Assembly (NCBI GenBank): GCA_966250865.1
Contig: CBINIT010000015.1
Span: 1-23,852, forward strand
DNA from: CAYGGE01 sp966250865
GTDB lineage: Bacteria; Patescibacteriota; UBA1384; CAYGGE01
DNA: 23,852 bases
Direction of reading: 5' to 3'
Shown here: positions 13,263 through 21,347 of the stretch, one piece after another
How the letters are laid out: each line of letters starts with the position of its first letter
Position numbering within the stretch: the stretch's first letter is position 1
Translations under genes and position numbers: made by a program
Notes under the pieces: model-generated
What the model was told of the DNA's origin: nothing
What the model saw: the letters and a program-made list of their open reading frames with translations, nothing else
Database searches by the model: none

Positions 13263-15929
13263 TTAGCCTTTAGCTCGATACCAGGTTGGTCGGTAGGAGC
13301 GGATTGATTCAAGGGTCACATAGTATGCCGGGAAGGCGAAAAAGACAATCAGGAGGCTTGAGGTAAGGCCAAAGATGATGGTAAGGGCTAGCGATTCCCA
13401 AAACGGATCAGAAATGGCGAGAGGAACTAAGCCGCCAATTGTTACAACGGTTGTAGTCAACATGGGACGAAAACGAATGCGAATTGCTTGGGCAATGGCT
13501 TCCTTAGCAGTTTTTCCTTCCTTACGAGCGTGGTTGGCAAACTCAAGGAGCATGATTGTGTTGTTAACGACGATACCAGCCAGGGCAATTGCACCGACCA
13601 TGACAAAGAAGCTTAAGGCGTTATTTGTCGCATAGAGACCCGGGAAGAGTCCAGGGAAGGCAAATGGAATAGCCAAGAAGACGAGGAGCGGCTGAGAAAA
13701 TGAGTTGAACTGCATGACGAGTAAGCCATACATAATGAGTAAGGCAGCAGCAAAAGCAACAACGGCCGACTGGAAGGATTCAAGGTTCTCGCTCTCTTGT
13801 CCGAGATCGAAGCTGAGTGCATCTTTGCTGAGACCTAAGGTATCAAGCTTTGTCTCGGTGAACTCTCCTTTAACCAGCTCTTGAATCGCTAAGACTTTGC
13901 CTGTATTTTCTGGTTTACGAATCTTGGCCCGTACTTCAGCGTAGCGGTCGCCATTTCGCTTCGCGATGACGCTGAGGTTATCGATACGAACATCAGTGAT
14001 CTTTTCGCCATCTCCAAGGTCACGATTAATGAGGAAGCCACGAATAGCGGCAGTGGCTGCTTCGAGCTTCGTCTGGTCGTTACTGTAAACCTGCATGGCA
14101 AAGGGATACTCTTCGGCAGTCGGGCCAGCTGAAACCTGATCGACTTTCACGTTGGTGTCGCCTAGGTCTGGCAACTTTTCGATGACTCTGTCAACCAGTT
14201 CATTCGCGGTCGGGGTTCGTTCTTTCATCGGTCGCAAGTCGACGCGAACAAATGCGCTAAAGACATTGCCACGGTAGTAGGTAACCTGTTCTACCTCTTC
14301 ACCAATCGTGTCTTTTACCGCCTGTTCAACTTGTTTTGCTTGGGAGGTGGCCTCTTCAAGACTGAGACCTTCCGGATAGCTGAGCTGGACAGTGAGCGCT
14401 TCGGTGTCTTTCGCTGAAGGAAAAACAGAAAACGGAAGCTTAGAGGCAAAGCTGGTTCCGAAGAGAACCAAACCGATGCTTATCGCGATCATTGAGAATA
14501 TGCCGACAGGGCGCTTAAGGTACCACGCTGAGAAGTTAGCCAGTTTGGTTGCAACCATAGTAATCGCATTGGGCATGATCGCCCCAATTTGATTGATAAG
14601 TGGGTTACGCTTACTCGTGTCCTGACTGTCTCGAATAGCAAGGTTCGTAAGATATGGAATAATTGAAAGAGCAATGACCAGTGAGAGGCTCATGGCCAAG
14701 ATAACAGTTACTGGAATGAGCTCAATAAAGTCACCAAGAATACCGCTAATAAACAACATGGGTACGAACACAAGCAGGGTAGTTAAGGTACCAGATATAT
14801 CGGCTATGCCAATATCGTTAATCGCTGCCACAACTGTCTCTACCCCCTTCTTTCCTTGTCGTTTATGGTAGTCGATGGCCTCAACAACGATTGTACCGTC
14901 ATCAACAAACAGGCCCAGTACTAGAATGAGCGCGAAGAGCGAGATGGTGTTAAGTGAGTAGCCAATAACATACAGTGATAAGAATACAGCGCCGAGGCTA
15001 AGGGGGAGGAAGATGGCTAGTACTACTGATGCTCGCCAATTAATGAGGAGGGCTAGGACAATAATAATAAGAATAATAGCGCTGATGGCATTCTCTTCAA
15101 GGGACTTAATCTGAGCCGTAAGGGAGGTTGCCAGATCGCCACCATAGGAAACACTGTAGTCCTTGAGCGTTCCTTCGTCGATAAGTTGATCAACCTTCTC
15201 GCGGACTGCCTTTGAAAGATCGAGCGTGCCCACCTCGCCTTTTCGGATAATGCCGATGCTTACGGCATCGCGAAACTGCAACTGACCATTATCTTTTACA
15301 CCGACACGATTAAAACTGGCCTGATATTCAAACGGCTTACCGGTCTGCGGATTGACTCTGGTAGTGATGAGGTCGAGACTTTTTGCTTCCTGGACAACGT
15401 CTAGCTTCTCGACTTCGGCGGCGACTTCACCGGCTTTCTCTTGAACTTCTTTTATTGGTTTATCGGCGCTTATCGCAAAGACGAGATCATGGGTCCCGTC
15501 GACTGCACCGGCGTTAAAGGTCAGATATTGTATCGATGCACCGTCAGGAAACTTAACATCTTGCTGAACCTCATCACGAATAAGGGCCTTGCCCTCTTTC
15601 GTTGAGAAGCCATCATCAAACTGCGCACGGATAGACGAGGTATTCTCTGTGGTCGTCGAAGAGACTGATTTGATTTCTGGGATATCTTTAATCGCATCTT
15701 CAATCTGTGTGGTGATAGAAGAGTCAACCTTCACGGTGTCGTTAACAAAATAATTCGTTTGGATGATAACCGTGGGTACGTTGACCGCAGGGAACCCCTC
15801 ACGCTTCAAGAGTGTCGTGTAGGCTACTATGCCAAGCATAATAAGCCCTAGAGCAATAAGAATAGTGACTCGGTGATTACGCAAGAAAAGTAGACTGAAT
15901 CTTGAGATCAGTGATGGTTTAGTTTCCAT
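13263..15929 (-). CDS. RND-family efflux permease (AcrB/SwrC-like)
   Basis: 888 residues, shorter than the ~1030-1050 of AcrB, mainly through smaller outer loops. First membrane helix about 20-40, then the porter-type outer domain, then helices 2-6 (about 280-430) with the proton-relay pair D343-D344 in GLFVDDGTIVVEA. The second half repeats the plan with GIVVNNTIMLLEFANHARKEG in helix 10, where AcrB has Lys940; Asn at this place is usual in SwrC-like pumps of Gram-positives. No membrane-fusion protein or outer-membrane channel is encoded nearby, so it probably works alone in a single-membrane cell. RBS GAGGGAG; own promoter. It ends 22 bp before the PadR operator region. Confidence 0.93.
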   Translation of the reverse strand: METKPSLISRFSLLFLRNHRVTILIALGLIMLGIVAYTTLLKREGFPAVNVPTVIIQTNYFVNDTVKVDSSITTQIEDAIKDIPEIKSVSSTTTENTSSIRAQFDDGFSTKEGKALIRDEVQQDVKFPDGASIQYLTFNAGAVDGTHDLVFAISADKPIKEVQEKAGEVAAEVEKLDVVQEAKSLDLITTRVNPQTGKPFEYQASFNRVGVKDNGQLQFRDAVSIGIIRKGEVGTLDLSKAVREKVDQLIDEGTLKDYSVSYGGDLATSLTAQIKSLEENAISAIILIIIVLALLINWRASVVLAIFLPLSLGAVFLSLYVIGYSLNTISLFALILVLGLFVDDGTIVVEAIDYHKRQGKKGVETVVAAINDIGIADISGTLTTLLVFVPMLFISGILGDFIELIPVTVILAMSLSLVIALSIIPYLTNLAIRDSQDTSKRNPLINQIGAIMPNAITMVATKLANFSAWYLKRPVGIFSMIAISIGLVLFGTSFASKLPFSVFPSAKDTEALTVQLSYPEGLSLEEATSQAKQVEQAVKDTIGEEVEQVTYYRGNVFSAFVRVDLRPMKERTPTANELVDRVIEKLPDLGDTNVKVDQVSAGPTAEEYPFAMQVYSNDQTKLEAATAAIRGFLINRDLGDGEKITDVRIDNLSVIAKRNGDRYAEVRAKIRKPENTGKVLAIQELVKGEFTETKLDTLGLSKDALSFDLGQESENLESFQSAVVAFAAALLIMYGLLVMQFNSFSQPLLVFLAIPFAFPGLFPGLYATNNALSFFVMVGAIALAGIVVNNTIMLLEFANHARKEGKTAKEAIAQAIRIRFRPMLTTTVVTIGGLVPLAISDPFWESLALTIIFGLTSSLLIVFFAFPAYYVTLESIRSYRPTWYRAKG

Positions 15930-15965
15930 GTGAGAAGCTCCCTCGTTGTTTACTAAGCAGATGAT

Positions 15966-15994
15966 ATCGTAAGAGAATTTTACTTACTTGTAAA
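15966..15994 (-). promoter_or_regulatory. Promoter of the RND permease gene
   Basis: TTTACA (15989-15994), 17-bp spacer, TACGAT (15966-15971) on the minus strand. The spacer contains GTAAGTAA and overlaps the small inverted repeat TTAC-AA-GTAA, a possible repressor site. Confidence 0.6.
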
Positions 15995-16028
15995 GCATTC
16001 AAGCAGCTTTCGTTTGGGTAAGTGCCCA

Positions 16029-16066
16029 TAAAAGCGAAGACCGCCCAAGCGTGATGCTCAGGCGGT
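16029..16066 (-). terminator. Probable intrinsic terminator after the 16095-16595 gene
   Basis: Minus-strand ACCGCC / GGCGGT six-bp stem with a 15-base loop, then CTTCGCTTTTA. The U-tract is interrupted, so strength is uncertain. Confidence 0.55.
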
Positions 16067-16094
16067 TTCAAGGTCTCCTTGTGGTGGACGCCGA

Positions 16095-16595
16095 TCATCG
16101 GATCGTGACTGTCCACGTTTTATCCTGTAGGTCGAAGAGTAAACCACTGTTGACCTCGTAACAGTGGAGTCGTACGTTGCTCACCGGATTGTCAACCCGG
16201 TACTCTACCTTGTCCAGGTAGACGTCTTCGCGGCTCAGGCCGAAGCTCTCGAGCGGCTGCGCTTTCCACTTACCGCCAACCTTCTTCTCGAAGGTGATTT
16301 CCGGGCTGACAATGTCCTGTATCAGCAGCTTGGGGCTGCTGATACGGTAGTTGCCCGGGGCTGCCTTGAACAGTGGGCTGATGTCCCAGACCCGTTTCAG
16401 CGACTTATCCGAGCTGATGAGGCTCATCGGTGCGGTGACCCAGGCGGAGCCTTCGGGAGCTTCGAGCCGAGGGCTCTGGGTTACGGTGGCGCTTGGCTTG
16501 GAGGTAGGCGCGGTTCGCCGACGCGGTGTGGTGGCGAAGATCATGATTACCGCCCAGAGAATGACCAACGGAATGTACTCGTATCTGATTTTCAT
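16095..16595 (-). CDS. Unrecognised single-helix-anchored extracytoplasmic protein
   Basis: 166 residues from the preferred ATG at 16595; an in-frame extension to a TTG at 16688 exists but would add an unlikely peptide before the membrane helix. The N-terminus MKIRYEYIP is followed by a hydrophobic helix (about 8-22) and a basic, Pro/Thr-rich linker (TTPRRRTAPTSKPSATVTQSP). The remaining ~115 residues look beta-rich (YRISSPKLLIQDIVSPEITFEKKVGGKWKAQ at about 80-110, then YRVDNPVSNVRLHCYEV). The family was not recognised. It is monocistronic with a near-consensus promoter and ~120-nt leader. Codons look more G/C-ending than neighbouring genes. Confidence 0.72.
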   Translation of the reverse strand: MKIRYEYIPLVILWAVIMIFATTPRRRTAPTSKPSATVTQSPRLEAPEGSAWVTAPMSLISSDKSLKRVWDISPLFKAAPGNYRISSPKLLIQDIVSPEITFEKKVGGKWKAQPLESFGLSREDVYLDKVEYRVDNPVSNVRLHCYEVNSGLLFDLQDKTWTVTIR

Positions 16596-16725
16596 TATCG
16601 TCTCTAGCGTGGCACTCTCTCCCCTGGCAAGCGAGTGCAGTGGTGTGGTGCAATCCGGCAGGGCGGATAGGATGTAGTCCTTCGTCAATCATAATATGAC
16701 TGGCGAAGAACTAAATCAGCCAGTG

Positions 16726-16754
16726 AGTATACCTAATTTTAGGGAAAAAGTCAA
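16726..16754 (-). promoter_or_regulatory. Near-consensus sigma70 promoter
   Basis: TTGACT (16749-16754), 17-bp spacer, TATACT (16726-16731) on the minus strand. It drives the anchored protein gene at 16095-16595; start near 16719. Confidence 0.8.
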
Positions 16755-16912
16755 GGTAGTGGCCATAGATAGTGCATAATCTATGGGTTGTAGTGAAGGC
16801 GCCATGTTTTATAAATGTTACAAGTTTAGACTGATATATCGGGTTTATCTGACCTGGTCACATCCTTGCAAATGAAATATGTGTTTACCTGGAGGTTGGT
16901 GTATGTGTACAG

Positions 16913-16944
16913 AAAAAAGCTACCCGTGGCGTTGCCAGGGTAGC
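16913..16944 (-). terminator. Intrinsic terminator of the 16972-17565 gene
   Basis: Minus-strand GCTACCC ... GGGTAGC seven-bp stem with an inner TGGC/GCCA stem, followed by six T. Confidence 0.88.
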
Positions 16945-16971
16945 ATAGTTAGGCCTATTAGTTTTTTATTC

Positions 16972-17565
16972 TCACCGGCATCGTTCAATAAGTTCTGTGA
17001 GCGATGCTTGGCTGATGAGCTGGCAATCAGCGTCCCACCAGATAGGAACAGATGGGTGCTCATCGATCCTGGCGGATATTTCTCGCAAAGCAGCTTCTAT
17101 GATATTTGACTCGAACAATTTGGGGTCGCTGTTATTTTGGCGACGGGTTTTGATTAGTTCAATTCCTGCCTGGGTAACCGGTACCCAAGGTCCGTCCGAA
17201 TCGTTGCCGATACGGATAGCTCCTGGTACCCAGAACCGTCCAGAAGGTTCGCATGGCACGAGCCAGTACTCTCCTTCTATGTCGTTGTCATAGCGGATTA
17301 GGCATCCGGTAAAGACCTTCAGCTTAATCCAGATACGAATCGCCTCAATATCACCCTCCCGTTGAGGAAGCGGACCTAGAACAGAGCGAGGAAATTCTAT
17401 CTCGCCATCTGGTCCATGCGCTATGAGGCGCTTTGGTGAAGGGGTTCGTCGACCATCCTCGATGATCTCGACAAACCCTGCGACGGCTTCTTCGAGGGAA
17501 TCGAAAAAGCGCCAATGGTCACGCCGGGTACAGAAGTCGTATTCCGGCGCTATAACATATCTCAT
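16972..17565 (-). CDS. Unrecognised 197-aa cytoplasmic protein
   Basis: No signal peptide or membrane helix. Mixed alpha/beta composition, rich in Trp and Cys: YVIAPEYDFCTRRDHWRFFDSLEEAVAGFVEII at the N-terminus, LKVFTGCLIRYDNDIEGEYWLVPCEPSGRFWVPGAIRIG in the middle, and a helical C-terminus ending SQASLTELIERCR. The family is not known to me. A genuine gene is supported by the full-length open frame, the intrinsic terminator 28 bp past its stop, and the absence of a better frame. The ribosome site is weak (AGGCG). It seems monocistronic. Confidence 0.7.
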   Translation of the reverse strand: MRYVIAPEYDFCTRRDHWRFFDSLEEAVAGFVEIIEDGRRTPSPKRLIAHGPDGEIEFPRSVLGPLPQREGDIEAIRIWIKLKVFTGCLIRYDNDIEGEYWLVPCEPSGRFWVPGAIRIGNDSDGPWVPVTQAGIELIKTRRQNNSDPKLFESNIIEAALREISARIDEHPSVPIWWDADCQLISQASLTELIERCR

Positions 17566-17724
17566 CGCCTGACGGTGGTAGATAATAATGCCGTCTAAAA
17601 AATATCTTCTGCGTTAACCGTGCAGGACATGAATAAAGCATAGTTGTTTTAAGGCCATACGAAAAGTCACCTAGCAGGAGGCTGCAAGTTCGTAGCGACG
17701 GATTCGTACGACGAGCTATCGCCC

Positions 17725-18180
17725 TTAGTTTAGCCGCCAGACGCTAAAAGTAAGATACGTCGCAAAGGCGACCCACAGCGCATATGGAAGGAGTAGCCAG
17801 GCAGCGGTAGTCGAATATTTCTTTACGGCGACGATAAGAGTGATAATCGCTAGCTCTAGGCCAAGCATCTCAACGAAGGCTGCGCCAATTTGGTGGGCAG
17901 AGAAGAAGAGATAGCTCCAAAGCGCGTTTAAGATGAGTTGTAGTCCGAAAAGAGTAAAGACCCGACGACGATCTTTTTTCTTTACGCTATTCCACGCCAG
18001 TATCCCGGCAATGGCGATGAGAATATACAGTATCGTCCAAACAATGCCGATCACTCCCCCACTTGGCGTCCAGCTCGGCAGGTTGATGGTAAGATACCAA
18101 CTCGTCAGTGCATCGGTGGTGAATAGGCTCCCAATCGCTCCAGTGGCTATCGTTGAAAGAATGATAAGTGCGTAGGGCAT
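17725..18180 (-). CDS. tspO: TspO/MBR family tryptophan-rich sensory membrane protein
   Basis: 151 residues with five transmembrane helices. Family signatures: WYLTINLPSWTPSGGVIGIVWTILYILIAIAGILAW (helix 1-2), LILNALWSYLFFSAHQIGAAF (helix 3), and AAWLLLPYALWVAFATYLTFSVWRLN at the C-terminus. TspO proteins bind porphyrins and related tetrapyrroles and affect stress responses. The start at 18180 has AAGGAG seven bases before it; an open frame extends farther upstream to 18462 but lies over the propeller gene and hairpin and is not used. A 12-bp hairpin separates it from the propeller gene upstream. Confidence 0.95.
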   Translation of the reverse strand: MPYALIILSTIATGAIGSLFTTDALTSWYLTINLPSWTPSGGVIGIVWTILYILIAIAGILAWNSVKKKDRRRVFTLFGLQLILNALWSYLFFSAHQIGAAFVEMLGLELAIITLIVAVKKYSTTAAWLLLPYALWVAFATYLTFSVWRLN

Positions 18181-18197
18181 GGATAGACTCCTTAAAC

Positions 18198-18223
18198 CAA
18201 GACAGCGATGAATCGCTGTCTTG
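18198..18223 (-). terminator. Hairpin between propeller and tspO genes
   Basis: A perfect 12-bp inverted repeat CAAGACAGCGAT / ATCGCTGTCTTG with a two-base centre, six bases past the propeller stop and overlapping the upstream edge of the tspO leader. The run after it is GGTTTAA, not a full U-tract, so it may be a partial terminator or a processing/stabilising stem that lowers tspO expression. Confidence 0.6.
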
Positions 18224-18229
18224 TGGGTG

Positions 18230-19231
18230 TTACTTATTGTGAGTAGCGCGGTAGATACCTTCTGGGTGTCGACCGAAGTACATGAACCAGTCGGTGCCAA
18301 CTTTGAGGAGGGCGGGGTCTCCTGGTGGTACGGTCGCCAGGGCACCAAAGCCACCGTTGGTATTGGGCAGCGTCCAACTAAACTCTGGTTTGGTGAAGGA
18401 CCCATCTTTATAGGTAGAAACGAAGACACCATTGTACGTTGAGAAGTACATGCGAGTTTCACCGTCGAAGTTCACGAGCTCGGGACCGTCAGCCCAACCA
18501 AGGAGCATATCGTCGGTGCGAGTATCGACCGCTAAACCTTTCTTCGTCCAAGTTTTGCCATCGGTCGATGTCGCATAGAGTAAGACCGCCATAGTCTTGT
18601 TTGGAACCTTTTCGGCCGTGTATTCTTCATTGATGCCGCCACGGTAAGCCATGAGATAGCTGCCGTCAGAAAGTTTGAGGGTTGTTGGTGCCGCGACGTT
18701 GTCGAGCGTCAGGCCGGCATCGTTGGTAGCGTCAATCCGAGTTCCCGCTTCGTCGGTAAAGGTTAGACCATCTTTTGAGGTTGCGCTTTTGATGACGCCT
18801 GCATTCTGGAAGTTCATGCGGAAGGTGCCGTCGGGTAGGGTGTATACGTCGGGGAAGGTAGCGAGTTTCTTGCGTGTCCCCTCTTCTTTCGTCCAGGTGA
18901 TACCGTCGGTTGATTTGGCAGAGTAGATCTCGAGATTGTTGCCTGCAACTTCTGGCTGAGTAGCGACGTACATACGGTAGCTACCGTCTGTAAGGGTTAC
19001 CACGTCTGCATCCGCGTAGGTTCCGGCAAGAGCTGGACCTGCTTCAGTAAATTCGTGGACGATCTTACTCGCCGATGTCGTAGTGGTTGATGCCGCTTCA
19101 GTATCTGGCGAAGGTATATCGTTGAGTAAGCTCCCTTCCTTGAGCGATTTACCCGCTGCCAGCCACCAAGTACCAAAGCCAATTCCGATGAGAACAACAA
19201 TACCTAACGCCCAAATAAGTGTTTTTGACAT
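18230..19231 (-). CDS. Anchored GH43/sialidase-like beta-propeller surface protein
   Basis: 333 residues from ATG 19231, chosen for the AGGAGGGGATT before it (an in-frame ATG at 19246 lacks one). One transmembrane helix (about 5-25), a Ser/Thr-rich linker, then repeated blades: DADVVTLTDGSYRMYVATQP, IYSAKSTDGITWTKEEGTRKKLATFPDVYTLPDGTFRMNF, SATSKDGLTFTDEAGTRI, LKLSDGSYLMAYRGG, YATSTDGKTWTKKG, VNFDGETRMYFSTYNG. The 'STDGITWT' and 'DPALLKVGTDWFMYFG' wording is typical of five-bladed GH43/GH32-like or BNR-type proteins. Catalytic residues cannot be assigned with confidence, so a glycan-binding or hydrolase role is only suggested. It probably forms an operon with the ABC-2 genes upstream (50 bp). 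Confidence 0.85.
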   Translation of the reverse strand: MSKTLIWALGIVVLIGIGFGTWWLAAGKSLKEGSLLNDIPSPDTEAASTTTTSASKIVHEFTEAGPALAGTYADADVVTLTDGSYRMYVATQPEVAGNNLEIYSAKSTDGITWTKEEGTRKKLATFPDVYTLPDGTFRMNFQNAGVIKSATSKDGLTFTDEAGTRIDATNDAGLTLDNVAAPTTLKLSDGSYLMAYRGGINEEYTAEKVPNKTMAVLLYATSTDGKTWTKKGLAVDTRTDDMLLGWADGPELVNFDGETRMYFSTYNGVFVSTYKDGSFTKPEFSWTLPNTNGGFGALATVPPGDPALLKVGTDWFMYFGRHPEGIYRATHNK

Positions 19232-19281
19232 AATCCCCTCCTGCATTTAGTGTGCCCTAATTTCGTTTCCTTGCCAAGCGA

Positions 19282-20388
19282 TTATTCCCATCTAAAGAGC
19301 TTAATTGCAAGAAAATACATAAGAATGGTCCAAACAAACATGATTCCAAGTTCAGGGCCTAGGGCAAAAAGCGTCTTTTCCTCAGCAATAATGGCACGAA
19401 GGCCGTCAACAAGTGGAGAAAGTGGAAGGTAGCCAGTGAAACTCTGGAGCCACTCAGGCATGAGGAATCGTGGGAAGAAGACACCGCTTAAGAACATCAA
19501 TGGAAAAGAGATGAGGTTCGTCAGTGGTGCTGATTGATTCTCGTCCTTTGCCCAGCCGCCGATTGCCACTCCGAAGCCAAGCATCATGACGATTCCAAAC
19601 AGGATGAGGACAATGAAGCTGAGGATATCGGTAGGCAGCTGGAAGTCGAACCCGATAACCCCAGCGACTACCATGACGACGATACTGAGTATGCCGCTCA
19701 CTAAGTAGTTTAAGGCATAGGACACAATAATTACCAACGAACTAATGGGAGCGACCCGAAACCGTCGCAGCGTACCTGTTTTCTTTTCGGCAGGGATGGT
19801 GTTCGCCATGCCAAAGATGCCAAGAGACAAGATTGTGAAGCCAATAAGCCCAGCAAAGACGTAATCAAACGCGCTAAGGTCAGAACTGGCGTTGGACTTA
19901 CTTTCAACGGAGAACGGTAACTGAACACCCATCAATTGCTGGCCGATCCGGTTTAACATGCCTTCAAAGATGGCGGCCAGGGTTTGGCCGGACTGCGGAC
20001 TTGCTTCATCATAGTAGACAACGAGCTTACCAGACGGGATGTTCTGATCGTTCGGTTGACCAAAAGTCTCTGGCAACTCTACGATGCTGTCAATTTCTCC
20101 TTGGCTGAGCTTCTCTTTTGCCTCATCGAGCTTCTTTGTGTCTTTTTTAATCTTGAAACTGTCATTGTCTTCGATTTGCTGTACGAACTCCTTAGCGAAG
20201 CTGTTGTCGGCATGATTCAATAATGCGATGTCAAAACTGGCTTCGTTGTTACGGTAGAGCATGCCGAAGACAAAGAGAAAGAGTAGCGGGAACAGAAAAG
20301 TAAAGAAAAGGGCCGTCTTGTCACGGAACGTTCGACGGATATGGGCGACGGTGAGGCCGAAGACACTTGTCCAAAACTGTCGGTTCAT
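19282..20388 (-). CDS. ABC-2 type transporter permease
   Basis: 368 residues. First helix about 26-44 (TALFFTFLFPLLFLFVFGMLY), then a soluble extracytoplasmic domain of about 130 residues (45-172), then five more helices (about 173-365) with the family hallmarks AEKKTGTLRRFRVAPIS (coupling region after helix 2) and PLMFLSGVFFP....LPLSPLVDGLRAII (the ABC-2 signature). This is the YbhR/DrrB-like exporter arrangement. Its start overlaps the ATPase stop by ATGA. Substrate unknown; lipids, antibiotics or ions are common for this family. Confidence 0.94.
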   Translation of the reverse strand: MNRQFWTSVFGLTVAHIRRTFRDKTALFFTFLFPLLFLFVFGMLYRNNEASFDIALLNHADNSFAKEFVQQIEDNDSFKIKKDTKKLDEAKEKLSQGEIDSIVELPETFGQPNDQNIPSGKLVVYYDEASPQSGQTLAAIFEGMLNRIGQQLMGVQLPFSVESKSNASSDLSAFDYVFAGLIGFTILSLGIFGMANTIPAEKKTGTLRRFRVAPISSLVIIVSYALNYLVSGILSIVVMVVAGVIGFDFQLPTDILSFIVLILFGIVMMLGFGVAIGGWAKDENQSAPLTNLISFPLMFLSGVFFPRFLMPEWLQSFTGYLPLSPLVDGLRAIIAEEKTLFALGPELGIMFVWTILMYFLAIKLFRWE

Positions 20389-21137
20389 TCGCGTAACCCC
20401 TTTCCTGTGAGATCGATAAACACATCTTCAAGATTGGCCTGCTCAACAACAATCTCTTTTTTGAAACCGCGCTTCAAGAGATCGCGAACTAATTGCTTTG
20501 GTTGACCAAGGGCAATGATCTCTCCCCTATCCATAATCGCCACTCGGTCACACAGTAGCTCGGCCTCTTCCATGTAGTGGGTCGTTAAGATAATTGTAAT
20601 TTTGCGTTTTTTAATTTCTTTGATCAAGTCCCAGAGGTTTCGGCGAGCTTGAGGGTCAAGGCCAGTGGTTGGCTCATCAAGAAAGAGAATCTTTGGGTCA
20701 TTAACAAGCGCTGCAGCAATACTGAAACGATGCTTTTGACCGCCTGAAATTTGGCTCACATAACTTCCTGCTTTGTCGCGCAGTTGCACTTCGTCGAGCA
20801 ACGCCATGGCATCGACAGTTTTCCCATAGAGCCCAGCAAAGGTTTGGAGGAGTTCGGCTAGCGTGAGTTTGTCGAGGAAGGTTGTTGACTGGAGCTGTAC
20901 ACCGATAAGCTGTTTGACCTTTTGTGGTTCCTTGGCAACATCGATGCCAGACAAGGTAACTGTTCCGTCGTCGATCGGCCGAATTGCTTCGATCATCTCC
21001 ATGGTCGTGGTCTTCCCTGCCCCGTTGGGACCGAGGATGCCAAAAACTTCACCCTTTTCTACTTCAAAGGAAATACCATTTACGACGGTTAGGTTGTCGT
21101 ACCGTTTGGTTAGTTTTTCAACATGTAAAATACTCAT
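20385..21137 (-). CDS. ABC-2 transporter ATP-binding protein
   Basis: 250 residues, a complete nucleotide-binding domain: Walker A GPNGAGKT (36-43), Q-loop VQLQS, signature ISGGQ (130-134), Walker B ILFLDEP (150-156), D-loop GLDPQ, H-loop TTHYMEEAE. Energises the permease encoded next to it. No Shine-Dalgarno is visible; TATACT (21144-21149) ends six bases before the ATG, so this may be another leaderless mRNA, although no good -35 box is seen. Confidence 0.95.
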   Translation of the reverse strand: MSILHVEKLTKRYDNLTVVNGISFEVEKGEVFGILGPNGAGKTTTMEMIEAIRPIDDGTVTLSGIDVAKEPQKVKQLIGVQLQSTTFLDKLTLAELLQTFAGLYGKTVDAMALLDEVQLRDKAGSYVSQISGGQKHRFSIAAALVNDPKILFLDEPTTGLDPQARRNLWDLIKEIKKRKITIILTTHYMEEAELLCDRVAIMDRGEIIALGQPKQLVRDLLKRGFKKEIVVEQANLEDVFIDLTGKGLRE

Positions 21138-21347
21138 ATGTTTAGTATAGCTATAATCAGTAAGAAGCGCTATCTCTTTGTTGGAACCTGCACGGGTTAC
21201 TTCCCTGATCGGTGTGTGATGGACATGACTACTAGCTCTTACATGTAGCCGAAGGAACTATCTATGTAGTTGTGTTGAGAACGGTTTTACAGCTCACTTT
21301 ATTGTGGTCAAACCCCAACCATAGTAAGCTGGTATTTAAGGAGTACT

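Larger units (their letters stand above)
16596..16971. other. Intergenic region: leader, promoter and terminator
   Basis: Between two minus-strand genes. From right to left it holds the terminator of the 16972 gene (16913-16944), about 150 bp of AT-rich DNA in which I see nothing, the strong promoter 16726-16754 and a ~124-nt leader. The leader begins with the hairpin CTTCG-C-CAGTCAT / ATGATTG-A-CGAAG (about 16683-16712), which could act as a 5' stabiliser or regulatory stem. Confidence 0.6.

Noticed and set aside
12801..13307. 168-aa plus-strand frame opposite padR
   Set aside because: Antisense shadow of the clear PadR gene and its operators; no family features.
15919..16116. 65-aa minus-strand frame across the 16095 gene end and RND start
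   Set aside because: It spans a terminator and the RND promoter and has no plausible ribosome site.
16164..16607. 147-aa plus-strand frame opposite the anchored protein
   Set aside because: No ribosome site or promoter on that strand; the minus-strand gene has a promoter, a membrane anchor and a probable terminator.
16596..16688. N-terminal extension of the anchored protein to a TTG
   Set aside because: The extra 31 residues precede an otherwise typical short cytoplasmic tail and membrane helix; the ATG at 16595 gives a normal anchor.
17725..18462. Longer 245-aa version of the TspO protein
   Set aside because: The extension runs over the 12-bp hairpin and the propeller gene in another frame; ATG 18180 has a perfect AAGGAG and matches the family's usual start.
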